Shown piece by piece: positions 50,101 through 58,889 of a DNA stretch of 64,000 bases. The first letter of the stretch is position 1. Each line of letters starts with the position of its first letter. The DNA is from Arthrobacter sp. HY1533 (GTDB lineage Bacteria; Actinomycetota; Actinomycetes; Actinomycetales; Micrococcaceae), in assembly GCF_027568515.1 (NCBI RefSeq), contig NZ_JANKZF010000016.1, positions 1 through 64,000 on the forward strand, read 5' to 3'. A program made the translations under genes and the position numbers. A model generated the notes under the pieces. That model was given only the letters and a program-made list of their open reading frames with translations, did no database searches and was not told the DNA's origin.

Positions 50101-51297
50101 ATGAGCACGCCCTGGCACCGGACCGCGCAAGGCGCCAACCTGTTGGGCCCGGACGGCTCCCTCGGCGTGACCATTTTCGAGGAAATCACTACCCTGGCAA
50201 ACCACCACCAGGCCATCAACCTGGGCCAGGGCTTCCCCGACGAGGACGGCCCTGCCGAGCTCAGCCGCCTCGCACAGCAGGCCATTGCCGCCGGCAACAA
50301 CCAGTACGCACCGGGCAAGGGCATCCTGGACCTCCGCCAGGCAGTGGCCGAGCACCAGCAGCGCTTCTACGGCCTCACGCTGGATCCGGAAACCGAGGTC
50401 ATCATCACCACGGGCGCCACCGAAGCAATTGCCGCCGCCGTGCTGGCCCTGACCGGACCCGGGGACGAGGTGCTGACCTTTGAGCCGTTCTACGATTCCT
50501 ACGGCGCCATGATTGGCCTCTCCGGCGCAAGGCACACCACCGCCGCGCTCCTGGCCCCCGACTTCATGCCGGACCTGACCACGCTGGAGGACAGCTTCAG
50601 CCCGCGCACCAAGATGGTCATCCTGAACAACCCGCACAACCCCACGGGCGCCATGTTCCCGGAAAAGGTGTTGGCCGAGGTGGTCCGCCTGGCCATCAAG
50701 TACGACGCCGTCATCCTCACCGACGAGGTCTATGAGCACCTCACGTTTGGTCCCCGGCACATACCCGTGGCCACGCTGCCCGGCGCCGCCGACCGGACGC
50801 TCACCATTTCCTCCGCCGGCAAGACGTTTTCCTTCACGGGCTGGAAGATCGGCTGGCTGTCCGGGCCCGCGGAACTGGTTGCTGCGGCGCGCACCGTCAA
50901 GCAGTTCCTGAGCTACTCCTCCGGCACCCCGTTCCAGGGCGCGATCGCCGCGGGCCTGCGCATGGAGGACAGCTTCTTCACCGATGCTGCAGCAACGCTG
51001 GCCCACAAGCGGGACATCCTGGCCGACGGGTTGCGCGCGGCCGGCCTGGACGTCTACCTGCCGCAGGGCACCTACTTCATCAACGCGGACACCTCCGCGC
51101 TGGGCATCACCGACGCCACGGCCCTGGCCCGCAAGCTGCCCGAACTGATCGGCGTGGCGGCCATCCCGGTCCCCGTGTTCTGCCACCCCGAGGGGGCCCG
51201 GCGCACCCGCTCGCTGCTGCGCTTTGCCTTCTGCAAGCAGGTCCCGCTGCTGGAGCAGGCAGCCGAACGCCTGGCCACCTTGAAGGACAGGATCTGA
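50101..51297 (+). CDS. Class I/II PLP-dependent aminotransferase
   Basis: A 398-residue fold-type I aminotransferase. INLGQGFPDEDGP, NNPHNPTGAMF, DEVYEHLTFG and the PLP Lys241 in SSAGKTFSFTGWKIGW are present. The pattern is that of the kynurenine/methionine aminotransferase group (YbdL-like); N-succinyldiaminopimelate aminotransferase is also possible. AAAAAGGAG precedes ATG 50101. It overlaps the next gene by one base (TGATG). Confidence 0.92.
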   Translation: MSTPWHRTAQGANLLGPDGSLGVTIFEEITTLANHHQAINLGQGFPDEDGPAELSRLAQQAIAAGNNQYAPGKGILDLRQAVAEHQQRFYGLTLDPETEVIITTGATEAIAAAVLALTGPGDEVLTFEPFYDSYGAMIGLSGARHTTAALLAPDFMPDLTTLEDSFSPRTKMVILNNPHNPTGAMFPEKVLAEVVRLAIKYDAVILTDEVYEHLTFGPRHIPVATLPGAADRTLTISSAGKTFSFTGWKIGWLSGPAELVAAARTVKQFLSYSSGTPFQGAIAAGLRMEDSFFTDAAATLAHKRDILADGLRAAGLDVYLPQGTYFINADTSALGITDATALARKLPELIGVAAIPVPVFCHPEGARRTRSLLRFAFCKQVPLLEQAAERLATLKDRI

Positions 51298-52070
51298 TGG
51301 CCAACCCCAGCCGCTTCCTGCGCACCAGCGGAGTCCATGCAACCGTGGAGCCCGACCCGTGGCACCCCGACGCCTTTGTGCTGAGCATTGACGGTGCCGA
51401 GCAGTCCCACGTGAACCTTGCCAAGCCCCAGGAGGTGTTTTATGAATACCTGCGCCGCATAGCCAACGCCATTGACCTGCTCAAGCCGCCCGGTGAGCCT
51501 GTCACGGCCCTGCACCTGGGCGCCGGCGCGCTGACCCTGGCCCGGTACATCCAGGCCACCCGCCCCGGCTCCGTCCAGCATGCCGTGGAACTGGAACGCG
51601 AACTGCTGGACTTTGTGCTGGAACAGCTTCCCCTGCCTGAGGGGAGCGAGTTGACCAGCCATGTGGGCGACGCCCGGGAGGAACTGGCCGGGCTGCCGGC
51701 GGAACTGAAGTTCGACGTCGTCATCCTGGACATTTTCAGCGGCCCCGAGGCGCCGGCCCACCTGGCCTGCGCGGACTTCTACCGCGAGGCCGCGGCAGTG
51801 CTGGCGCCGGGCGGGCTCCTGGCCGTCAACGTGGGTGACGAGCCCGGCTTCACCCTGGTCCGGAGCCAGACGGCTGCCATGCAGGAGGCCATGGGCAGCG
51901 TGGCGGCATATGGCACAAGCATGCTTTTCAGCCGCCGCTACCCGGGCAACATCATCCTGCTGGGCACGGACGGTGCGTGGCCGGCCGGCTGGGCTCAGGC
52001 CCTCGTGGCGGCCGGGCCGCACCCGGCAACCGTGCTGACAGGAGTGGAGCTGGACGACCTCACGGGGTGA
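51297..52070 (+). CDS. Spermidine synthase-like methyltransferase-fold protein
   Basis: A 257-residue soluble protein with the Rossmann-like fold of polyamine synthases: LHLGAGALTLARYIQATRPG, HAVELERELLDFVLEQL and FDVVILDIFSGPEAPAHL. The AdoMet-type loop is present but the spermidine synthase active site is only partly recognisable, so substrate is unknown. Many actinobacteria carry such a 'fused' paralog without the membrane half. Co-transcribed with the aminotransferase. Confidence 0.8.
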   Translation: MANPSRFLRTSGVHATVEPDPWHPDAFVLSIDGAEQSHVNLAKPQEVFYEYLRRIANAIDLLKPPGEPVTALHLGAGALTLARYIQATRPGSVQHAVELERELLDFVLEQLPLPEGSELTSHVGDAREELAGLPAELKFDVVILDIFSGPEAPAHLACADFYREAAAVLAPGGLLAVNVGDEPGFTLVRSQTAAMQEAMGSVAAYGTSMLFSRRYPGNIILLGTDGAWPAGWAQALVAAGPHPATVLTGVELDDLTG

Positions 52071-52085
52071 CGCCCCACGGGAATC

Positions 52086-53084
52086 CTAGGCGTCAAGCAG
52101 GGCCAGCACATCGGCGCTGGAGAACTCCACCGGCTCACCCAGGGCGATGGAGGCGTAGGCCGCCTCAGCCAGCGCAACGGCCATGACGCCGTCGTGCGGG
52201 GTGACGCGGGATGCCTCCCCCGACGCCCTGGCCGCGGCAAACTCGGCAAGCTGCAGGGTGTAGGGGCTACTCGCGGGCGTCTGCGCGGGCAGGTAGTCGC
52301 CCGGCGCGTTCTCCCCGGCAGGGTCCGCTGCGGCCACCTCCGGCCATGAATACAGCGACATGCCATCCGCGGCCTCGATGCCAATGCTGGTGCTGAAGGG
52401 CTTGCCATCCGGGCCCCACTCCCCCGACAGCCGGCTCACGGCACCGTTTTCATGCGTCAGGACCACCGTGGCGCTGACGGGGCGCGGCACCACGCCATCC
52501 ACGGTGGGCGGGTCCTGCACGGCGTGGACCCGCAGCACCTCGCCGGCGAGCCAGCGGGCCTGGTCGATGTCGTGGATCATCTGGTCGCGGATGATCCCGC
52601 CGCCCACGGTTTCGTCAAAGAACCAGGATCCTGCCGCGGGCGCCGCGCTGGCGCGGCTGAGCCGCAGCACGGCCGGGGCTGCACTAGTCTCGAGTGCATG
52701 GTGGGCCGCAAGGTATTCGGGGAAGAAGCGGACCACGTGGGCGGGAAAGAGCCGCACACCGGCGTCGGCCGCCGCCTTGGCGATGTCCGCCGCACGCGCC
52801 GCGTTCTCGGCCAGCGGCTTCTCGCAGACAATGTCCTTGCCGGCGGCGATCGCGGCCATGGCATAGCCGTGATGCGTGGTGGTGGGCGTGAGGATGCAGA
52901 TGACGTCGGATGCCTCCAGCAGCTCCTGGAGGGTGGCCGCCTCGGCAACACCGTATTTCTGCACCAGGTGGGCTGCGCCGGAGCGCGAGTACACGCTGAC
53001 CTGGGCGCCCAGCTGCTGCCAGCCGGTGATGTGTACGCCGGCAATGCCACCGGCGCCGATGAGGCCTACTCGCAGCTGGGTCAC
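52086..53084 (-). CDS. Gfo/Idh/MocA family oxidoreductase
   Basis: A 332-residue NAD(P)-dependent dehydrogenase acting on a sugar, inositol or related substrate. N-terminal GLIGAGGIAGVHITGW, CEKPLAENAA (the catalytic Lys) and ADGMSLYSWPEV; the C-terminal half has GGGIIRDQMIHDIDQARWLAG with the substrate-facing Asp and His. Substrate unknown. The preceding gene on the plus strand is convergent. Confidence 0.88.
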   Translation of the reverse strand: MTQLRVGLIGAGGIAGVHITGWQQLGAQVSVYSRSGAAHLVQKYGVAEAATLQELLEASDVICILTPTTTHHGYAMAAIAAGKDIVCEKPLAENAARAADIAKAAADAGVRLFPAHVVRFFPEYLAAHHALETSAAPAVLRLSRASAAPAAGSWFFDETVGGGIIRDQMIHDIDQARWLAGEVLRVHAVQDPPTVDGVVPRPVSATVVLTHENGAVSRLSGEWGPDGKPFSTSIGIEAADGMSLYSWPEVAAADPAGENAPGDYLPAQTPASSPYTLQLAEFAAARASGEASRVTPHDGVMAVALAEAAYASIALGEPVEFSSADVLALLDA

Positions 53085-53157
53085 AAAACATCCTTCGGGG
53101 CAGGGAACTGGGGAATCAACCCAACCCTACTGTGGGCGCACCCCCGGGCGGCAAGCG

Positions 53158-53427
53158 TTACGGCAGCGCCCCGCCGCCGTCCCCGCCCCGGGAATGCGAC
53201 AGGAAATCTGGCAGCGCCTCAACATAGACCGTCTGCGGCGGGTCCAGGTACATGACAAGCACCCGCCCGCCCACGGCAAACACGCTGCTGCCGTCGTAGG
53301 GGCGGGCCAGGTAGGCGGCCGTTCCGCCCCTGACCTCCAGCATCACCTCGCCCAGGGTGCCCGGACCGACCTCCCCCGTGACCCGGCCGATCTTCCCCGT
53401 CAGGCTCCTGTCCAGGTCCCTACGCAT
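53158..53427 (-). CDS. Small NfeD-like OB-fold protein
   Basis: An 89-residue protein with LTGKIGRVTGEVGPGTLGEV and AVGGRVLVMYLDPPQTVYVE strands, resembling the C-terminal OB fold of NfeD without the membrane part. NfeD proteins partner with flotillins/stomatins, and this gene overlaps the flotillin gene by 8 bases, so the pair is likely functional. Its Gly-rich end is disordered. Confidence 0.7.
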   Translation of the reverse strand: MRRDLDRSLTGKIGRVTGEVGPGTLGEVMLEVRGGTAAYLARPYDGSSVFAVGGRVLVMYLDPPQTVYVEALPDFLSHSRGGDGGGALP

Positions 53428-54832
53428 GCGGCGGCTCCTTCGCCGGTGCCGGCTTCGCGTTGGCGGCGTGCCCGTCCCGGAGCGCGGCTGTCAGGGCGGG
53501 CAGGTAGTTGCCCACCTGGGACAGGATGCCGCCCACCATGTTGTTGATGCCTTCGCCGCCGTTGAGGACCGTCAGCTGGCCCACGTGGGCAAAAGGTTCG
53601 GCGGCCGCTGCCACGATGGCAGGCATGTTTTCGGCCAGCTGCTGGGAGATGACGGCTTCCTGGTTGGCGCCGAGGGCCTCCGCGCGGGCCTTGATGCCGT
53701 CGGCCTCGGCCAGTGCCCTGGCCTTGATGGACGACGCTGTTGCCTCCCCGCGCGCTTTCGTTGCCGCCGCCTCGGCCTCGCCCGTGACCCGGGTGGCTCC
53801 CGCCGTGGCTGCGGCCGCGGTCGCGTTGGCCTGCGCCTCCAGCTCGGTCTTGCGGGCCCGCGCCTCGGCTGCGCTGATGTCGGCGGCCTTCTGCGCCTCC
53901 GCCTCGGTGCGTTGTGCGTAGGCCTTGGCGTCGGCAGGCTTGCGGACGGAGGTTTGGAGCTTCTGCTCCTCCCTGTCCGCCTCCAGCTTGGCCACCTCGG
54001 TTTCCTGGACCACCACCTGCTGGCGTGCCGTGGCGTCGGCCAGCGGGCCGGCCTGGGCTGCATTGGCCCTGGCTGTTTCGGCGTTCGCCTGGGCGGCGGA
54101 CTGCTTGATCGCGGAAATGCTTTGGGCGTCGGCAATCAGGGACGCGGCCTCGGCCTCCTTTTCGGAGGCCTCCCTGTTTCGGGTGGCCTCGGCGATCCTG
54201 GCCTCCATCTGGACCTGGGCAATGTGCGGCTTGGCCAGGTTTTGGATGTACCCGGTGGGGTCCTCAAGGTCCTTGATCTGGAGGGAATCGACCACCAGCC
54301 CCAGCTTCTCCATTTCAACGCCGCTGGCGCTGCACACCTGGGATGCCAGCTTGTCGCGCTCCCTGATGATTTCCTCCATGGTCATGCTGCCAATGATGGA
54401 GCGCAGGTGCCCCTCAAAGACGTTGTAGACCTGGCTTTCCATTTTGGGCTGCTGGCCAAGGAAGCGGCGGGCGGCGTTGGCAATGAACGGCGTGGAATCG
54501 CCGATCTTGAAGATGACAACGCCCTGCACCACCACCTGGATGCCCTGGGAGGTGACGCAGTTGACCTGGAGCTCGGTTTCGTTCAGGGTCAGCGACAAGG
54601 TCCTGACGGTCTGCAGGCCGGGGATGACAAAGGCGCCCTTGCCGGTGACGATCTTGAAGTCCATGCCGTCGGTTGTGCCGGCACTGCCGCGGGTAAACCC
54701 GGAGATGATGAGGGCCTCGTTGGGTTCGGCCACCTGCCACATCAATTTCACAGCGCCGCGGACCACCAGGACGGCGATGGCCACGGCAACAATCACAACA
54801 AGCAACGGTATGAACGGGAGAAGGTATTGCAT
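53420..54832 (-). CDS. Flotillin/SPFH-domain protein (YqiK-like)
   Basis: A 470-residue membrane-scaffold protein. One N-terminal membrane helix (about 4-28), an SPFH domain (about 35-210, with KIVTGKGAFVIPGLQTV) and a long Ala/Glu-rich coiled coil (about 215-400; EAEAASLIADAQSISAIK, EAEAQKAADISAAEARARK). These organise membrane microdomains. The C-terminal Ala/Pro/Lys tail is short. It lies with the NfeD-like gene. The 174-base gap upstream to rsmD shows no clear hairpin. Confidence 0.92.
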   Translation of the reverse strand: MQYLLPFIPLLVVIVAVAIAVLVVRGAVKLMWQVAEPNEALIISGFTRGSAGTTDGMDFKIVTGKGAFVIPGLQTVRTLSLTLNETELQVNCVTSQGIQVVVQGVVIFKIGDSTPFIANAARRFLGQQPKMESQVYNVFEGHLRSIIGSMTMEEIIRERDKLASQVCSASGVEMEKLGLVVDSLQIKDLEDPTGYIQNLAKPHIAQVQMEARIAEATRNREASEKEAEAASLIADAQSISAIKQSAAQANAETARANAAQAGPLADATARQQVVVQETEVAKLEADREEQKLQTSVRKPADAKAYAQRTEAEAQKAADISAAEARARKTELEAQANATAAAATAGATRVTGEAEAAATKARGEATASSIKARALAEADGIKARAEALGANQEAVISQQLAENMPAIVAAAAEPFAHVGQLTVLNGGEGINNMVGGILSQVGNYLPALTAALRDGHAANAKPAPAKEPPHA

Positions 54833-55006
54833 GACCGGAGTCCTTCCAAAAGTGGATCGGTCGCAGCGGTGGACCTCTCCCCTCCGGGGACAATCTCAAC
54901 GGCCTGTGTATGAAGTTGCGGGCCAAACCATGGCAGGCACCGTTCCATGAGGGGCCCAAGTTCAAAAATACTCGCCTTTTCCCCGCATGGCCTGTGAATC
55001 CTGCGG

Positions 55007-55585
55007 CTACTGTCCCGAGGGCTCGGCGAACCACAGGCGTGTTTCGCCGTACTTCTTCTCGGCAAAGCGGTCCAGGCCGGCCGGCCATGTTGGCTCCGGC
55101 GTGCGGGAGGAGCGTTCCACCACCACCACGGCGTAGGGGCTAAGCCGCGGCGCAAGCAGGTCAAGGACCAGCGACAGTTCTGTTTCGGTCAACGGGTAGG
55201 GCGGGTCCATGAAGACCAGGTCCCACTGGTCCACGCCGGCGTCGGCCACCCGGGCCAGGAACGTCTCCACGCGGGAGCGCTGCACCGTGACCACCTTGGA
55301 GCCAACAGTCTTGTTGACCAGCTCAGCGTTGCGCTGGCACACGGCGGCTGCCTTGTCGTTGAACTCCACGAGCTCCACGGACTTGGCGCCGCGGCTGGCG
55401 CTTTCCACCCCGAGCGAGCCGGAACCGGCGTACAGGTCAAGGACCCTGGTTCCGGCCAGCATGTTCATGGATTCAAGGCGTGAGAACAAGGCTTCCTTGA
55501 CCCGGTCCGTGGTGGGGCGGGTGCCGTCGCCCGGCACGGAGACCAGCGGGCTGCCGCCGGCGGCCCCGGCAATGATCCGGCTCAT
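55007..55585 (-). CDS. rsmD: 16S rRNA (guanine966-N2)-methyltransferase
   Basis: A 192-residue AdoMet-dependent methyltransferase. It has MSRIIAGAAGGSPL, TDRVKEALFSRLES, DLYAGSGSLGVESASRGA (AdoMet site) and the NPPY-like catalytic motif FMDPPYPLTE. Located just after recG on the same strand, as is common. Confidence 0.95.
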   Translation of the reverse strand: MSRIIAGAAGGSPLVSVPGDGTRPTTDRVKEALFSRLESMNMLAGTRVLDLYAGSGSLGVESASRGAKSVELVEFNDKAAAVCQRNAELVNKTVGSKVVTVQRSRVETFLARVADAGVDQWDLVFMDPPYPLTETELSLVLDLLAPRLSPYAVVVVERSSRTPEPTWPAGLDRFAEKKYGETRLWFAEPSGQ

Positions 55586-55618
55586 GCCCGGGCCCCCGCT
55601 TCATGTGCTGCGGAGTTT

Positions 55619-57880
55619 CTAGCCACGTTCAAGGAATGCCTCATTCTTTTCTGTCACGTACATGTCAATTTCCATCTTGAGGGCCGGATGCAGCAGCAGC
55701 TGCGGGTCCGCATCAACAATAGCCGTGGCGTCGGCCCTGGCCCGTTCAATGAGTGCCTCGTCCCGCAGCACGCTGAGCATGCGCAGGCCGCTGTTTCCGC
55801 CCGACTGCCGGGCGCCGAGGATGTCGCCCTCGCGCCGCATGTCAAGGTCGTCCCTGGCGAGGGCAAAGCCGTCATTCGTGGCGGCGACTGCTTCCAGGCG
55901 CTTGCGGCTGGGGTGCCCCGGTTCCAGCCCCGTCACCAGCAGGCAAGTGCCCTGGTTGCCGCCACGGCCCACGCGTCCGCGCAGCTGGTGCAGCTGGGAC
56001 ATGCCGAAGCGGTCAGAATCCATGATGACCATGAGCGAGGCATTGTGCACGTCCACGCCCACCTCGATGACCGTGGTGGCCACCAGGACGTCGATCTCGC
56101 CCGCGGCGAAGTCGGCCATGGTGGCCTGCTTTTGCGCCGAGTCCATGCGCCCGTGCAGGAACTCAACGCGTTTCCCGGCAAGCGCCGGATGGCCCTGCAG
56201 GTACTGGGCCACCTCGAGCACCCCGGCCATGGCGCGCGGTTCCCCGCCGGCTGTGGAACCGAATTTCTCCAGGGGTTCGAACAAGGCGCCAGCCTCCAGC
56301 TGAGAGCCCCCCTCGTCGTCGCCGATCTTGGGGCAGACCACGTAGACCTGGCGCCCGGAGTCCACTTCTTCACGGGTGCGTGCCCAGACCCGCGGCTCCC
56401 ACGAGGGGTGCTCCGCCAGCGGGGCCACATGGGTCACGATGGGTGTGCGGCCAGCAGGAAGCTCGGTCAGCTCGGACACTTCCAGGTCGCCAAAAACCGT
56501 CATGGCCACGGTGCGCGGGATGGGCGTGGCCGTCATGACCAGCAGGTGCGGGGGCTTGAGGGCCTTGGCGCGCAGGGCATCGCGCTGCTCCACGCCAAAG
56601 CGGTGCTGCTCGTCCACCACGATCAGGCCCAGGTCGGCAAACTGCACATTCTCCGATAAAAGCGCGTGCGTGCCAATAACGATGCCGGCCTCGCCGGAGG
56701 CCGCCGCCAGCATGGCCTTCTTGCGCGCGGCAACTGGCATGGACCCGGTCAGGAGGGTGACGGCCGTGGCGTGCGGGCCGCCCAGCATGGTGCCCTGGCC
56801 CAGCGGGCCTAGCAGGGCCGAGATGGACTGGAGGTGCTGCTGCGCAAGGACCTCGGTGGGGGCCAGGAAGGCTGCCTGCCCGCCGGCGTCGACCACCTGG
56901 AGCATGGCGCGCAGGGCTATGACCGTCTTGCCGGAGCCCACCTCGCCCTGGAGCAGGCGGTGCATGGGGTGCGCGCCGGCAATCTCGGCGGCCACCAGTG
57001 TGCCGATCTGCTCCTGCCCGGCGGTCAGGGTGTAGGGCAGCTGGGCGTCGAAAGCGTCCAGCAGGCCGCCCTGCACGGGGGCGCGGCCCGTGGCGTCCTG
57101 CTGCATGGACTCGTAGCGTTTCTGGGCCAGGGCCGTCTGTAGTGCAAGTGCCTCCTGAAAGCGGAAGCGCTTGCGGGCGCGCGGCCACGTGTCCATGGTC
57201 GAGGGCTGGTGGATCTCCTCGTAGGCCTCGGACAATGCCATGAGACGTTCCCGCTTGGCGATGGCCGCCGGCACGGGGTCGGGCATCTGGGCCAGGTCCA
57301 GGACGGGCAGCAGCATGTGGATCAGCTTCTGGCTGTGCCAGCTGGGGAAGTTGGCCGTTGCCGGGTAGACGGGAACCGGCTTGGATGCCTGGATCTCCAC
57401 CTCAAGCTCGGCGAACTCGTCGTCGGGCATCAGGGAATAGCCGGGGTTGGTCAGCACCTTGTGGTCCTGGAAGGAGCCCACCTTCCCGGAAAACATGGCC
57501 AGGACGCCCGGCTGGAGATCCCGCCTTGCCTGGAAGCCGTTGAAGAAGCTGATGACCAGGGAACTGGGGCGGCCGGAATTGTCCGTGATGACCACGTCGC
57601 TGATGCTGCCGGCGCGCCGCTGCATTTGGCGGGTGCTCAGCTTCACCACGCGGGCCAGGATGGTGACGTCCTCGCCCACCTCCAGCTGGTCCAGGTCCGT
57701 CAGCTCGCCGCGGGGAATGTAGCGGCGGGGGAACTGGTGGATCATGCCCCCCACAGTGGTAATTTCCAGTGCCTTGGCCACCTTCGTGGCCGAGGACTTG
57801 CCCACCAGCCGCGACAGATCCTGGTCCAGCGCGTGGTAAGGCTGTGCCGGCCCGGGCGCGGGGTTGCTAGAGGAGGTCAT
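55619..57880 (-). CDS. recG: ATP-dependent DNA helicase RecG
   Basis: A 753-residue helicase that reverses stalled forks and processes junctions. An N-terminal wedge/OB domain (about 1-190, with MIHQFPRRYIPRGEL) is followed by the two helicase lobes: LLQGEVGSGKTVIALRA (Walker A), VVDEQHRFGVEQR (DEQH), TATPIPRT, LHGRMDSAQK and QLRGRVGRGGNQG (motif VI). Overlaps the DAK2 gene by 14 bases, so they are co-translated. Confidence 0.97.
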   Translation of the reverse strand: MTSSSNPAPGPAQPYHALDQDLSRLVGKSSATKVAKALEITTVGGMIHQFPRRYIPRGELTDLDQLEVGEDVTILARVVKLSTRQMQRRAGSISDVVITDNSGRPSSLVISFFNGFQARRDLQPGVLAMFSGKVGSFQDHKVLTNPGYSLMPDDEFAELEVEIQASKPVPVYPATANFPSWHSQKLIHMLLPVLDLAQMPDPVPAAIAKRERLMALSEAYEEIHQPSTMDTWPRARKRFRFQEALALQTALAQKRYESMQQDATGRAPVQGGLLDAFDAQLPYTLTAGQEQIGTLVAAEIAGAHPMHRLLQGEVGSGKTVIALRAMLQVVDAGGQAAFLAPTEVLAQQHLQSISALLGPLGQGTMLGGPHATAVTLLTGSMPVAARKKAMLAAASGEAGIVIGTHALLSENVQFADLGLIVVDEQHRFGVEQRDALRAKALKPPHLLVMTATPIPRTVAMTVFGDLEVSELTELPAGRTPIVTHVAPLAEHPSWEPRVWARTREEVDSGRQVYVVCPKIGDDEGGSQLEAGALFEPLEKFGSTAGGEPRAMAGVLEVAQYLQGHPALAGKRVEFLHGRMDSAQKQATMADFAAGEIDVLVATTVIEVGVDVHNASLMVIMDSDRFGMSQLHQLRGRVGRGGNQGTCLLVTGLEPGHPSRKRLEAVAATNDGFALARDDLDMRREGDILGARQSGGNSGLRMLSVLRDEALIERARADATAIVDADPQLLLHPALKMEIDMYVTEKNEAFLERG

Positions 57881-58889
57881 GGGCGTCCTCTGCTGCGTGT
57901 GCGGTCAGGGCCGAAATGCTCACGTTGCTGGGATCACCCACAGCCTGGATCGCATCCAATGCCACGGCGGCCGTGGGCACATGGACGTGGAGGCGCCACG
58001 GGTAGGCGCCCATGGCGTCTGCCTGCTCGGAGACAGCGCTCATGATGACCGAATCCCCCAGGCTGTCCAGCTCCAGGCGCAGCCCGGCGGCCGCGAGCGG
58101 GGTGAGGGTGATGGAGCACATGACTTCGACACCTTCCTGCTCGGGCATGTCCAGGGCAATGTTGGGGTCCTGGACCTTGTAGCCGGAGAGCCCGTCCAAC
58201 AGGTCCTCCTGCATGGGGTCGCCCAGGATGACGGAGCGCAGGCAGTCCAGGATGAGCAGCAGGCCCACGCCGCCGGCATCCACCACGTGCGCGTCGGTCA
58301 GGACGCCCAGCTGGGATTCGGTCAGCACCACGGCCTCGCGGGCCGCGGCGACGGCGCCGTCAATGGTCTCGGCCAGGGCCAGGTTGGATTCATCCCCGTG
58401 CAGATTGGACTCCACGGACGCGGCGCCGCGGGCTGCCGCCTCGAGCACGGAGAGGATGGTGCCGGGCATGGGCTCGCTCAGCGCGCTCCAGGCCCGCAGC
58501 TGGGCACGGTGCAGTGCGGCAGCCAGCAAGGGGCCGTTGAGGCGCTGGGCGCCGAGCAGGGGTTCGGCCATGGCGGCGACGGCCACGGCCACGAGGGTGC
58601 CGGAATTTCCGCGGGCCTGCTCCATGGCGGCCCGGCCGGCAATGGACAGGGTGGCGCCCACGTCGGTGGGGTCGGATTCGGCCACTGCGTGGGCGGCCGC
58701 GCGGACCGTCAGGTACAGGTTGGTGCCCGTGTCCGCGTCTGCCACCGGGTAGATGTTGATGGCATTGAGGCGGTCGCTGTGGTTGGCCAGTGTTTGTTCG
58801 GCCATGGCCAGCCAACGGCGAACCACGGGTGCAGTTGCGGTGATCTTAGACTGCAAAGTGATCCCATCCCAGGGCGCCCTCGAGGGCAC
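57867..58889 (-). CDS. DAK2 (DhaL/FakA-like) domain protein
   Basis: A 340-residue protein with a DhaL-type kinase domain: INIYPVADADTGTNLYLT (metal-ATP Asp triad), QARGNSGTLVA and AHVVDAGGVGLLLILDCL. It resembles the FakA N-terminal domain, which phosphorylates fatty acids with FakB, but here the substrate is not shown. It lies between thiL and recG as in many Gram-positives. Start is uncertain: GTG 58889 or TTG 58856 (LQSKITA); both overlap thiL, by 44 or 11 bases. Confidence 0.85.
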   Translation of the reverse strand: MPSRAPWDGITLQSKITATAPVVRRWLAMAEQTLANHSDRLNAINIYPVADADTGTNLYLTVRAAAHAVAESDPTDVGATLSIAGRAAMEQARGNSGTLVAVAVAAMAEPLLGAQRLNGPLLAAALHRAQLRAWSALSEPMPGTILSVLEAAARGAASVESNLHGDESNLALAETIDGAVAAAREAVVLTESQLGVLTDAHVVDAGGVGLLLILDCLRSVILGDPMQEDLLDGLSGYKVQDPNIALDMPEQEGVEVMCSITLTPLAAAGLRLELDSLGDSVIMSAVSEQADAMGAYPWRLHVHVPTAAVALDAIQAVGDPSNVSISALTAHAAEDAHDLL

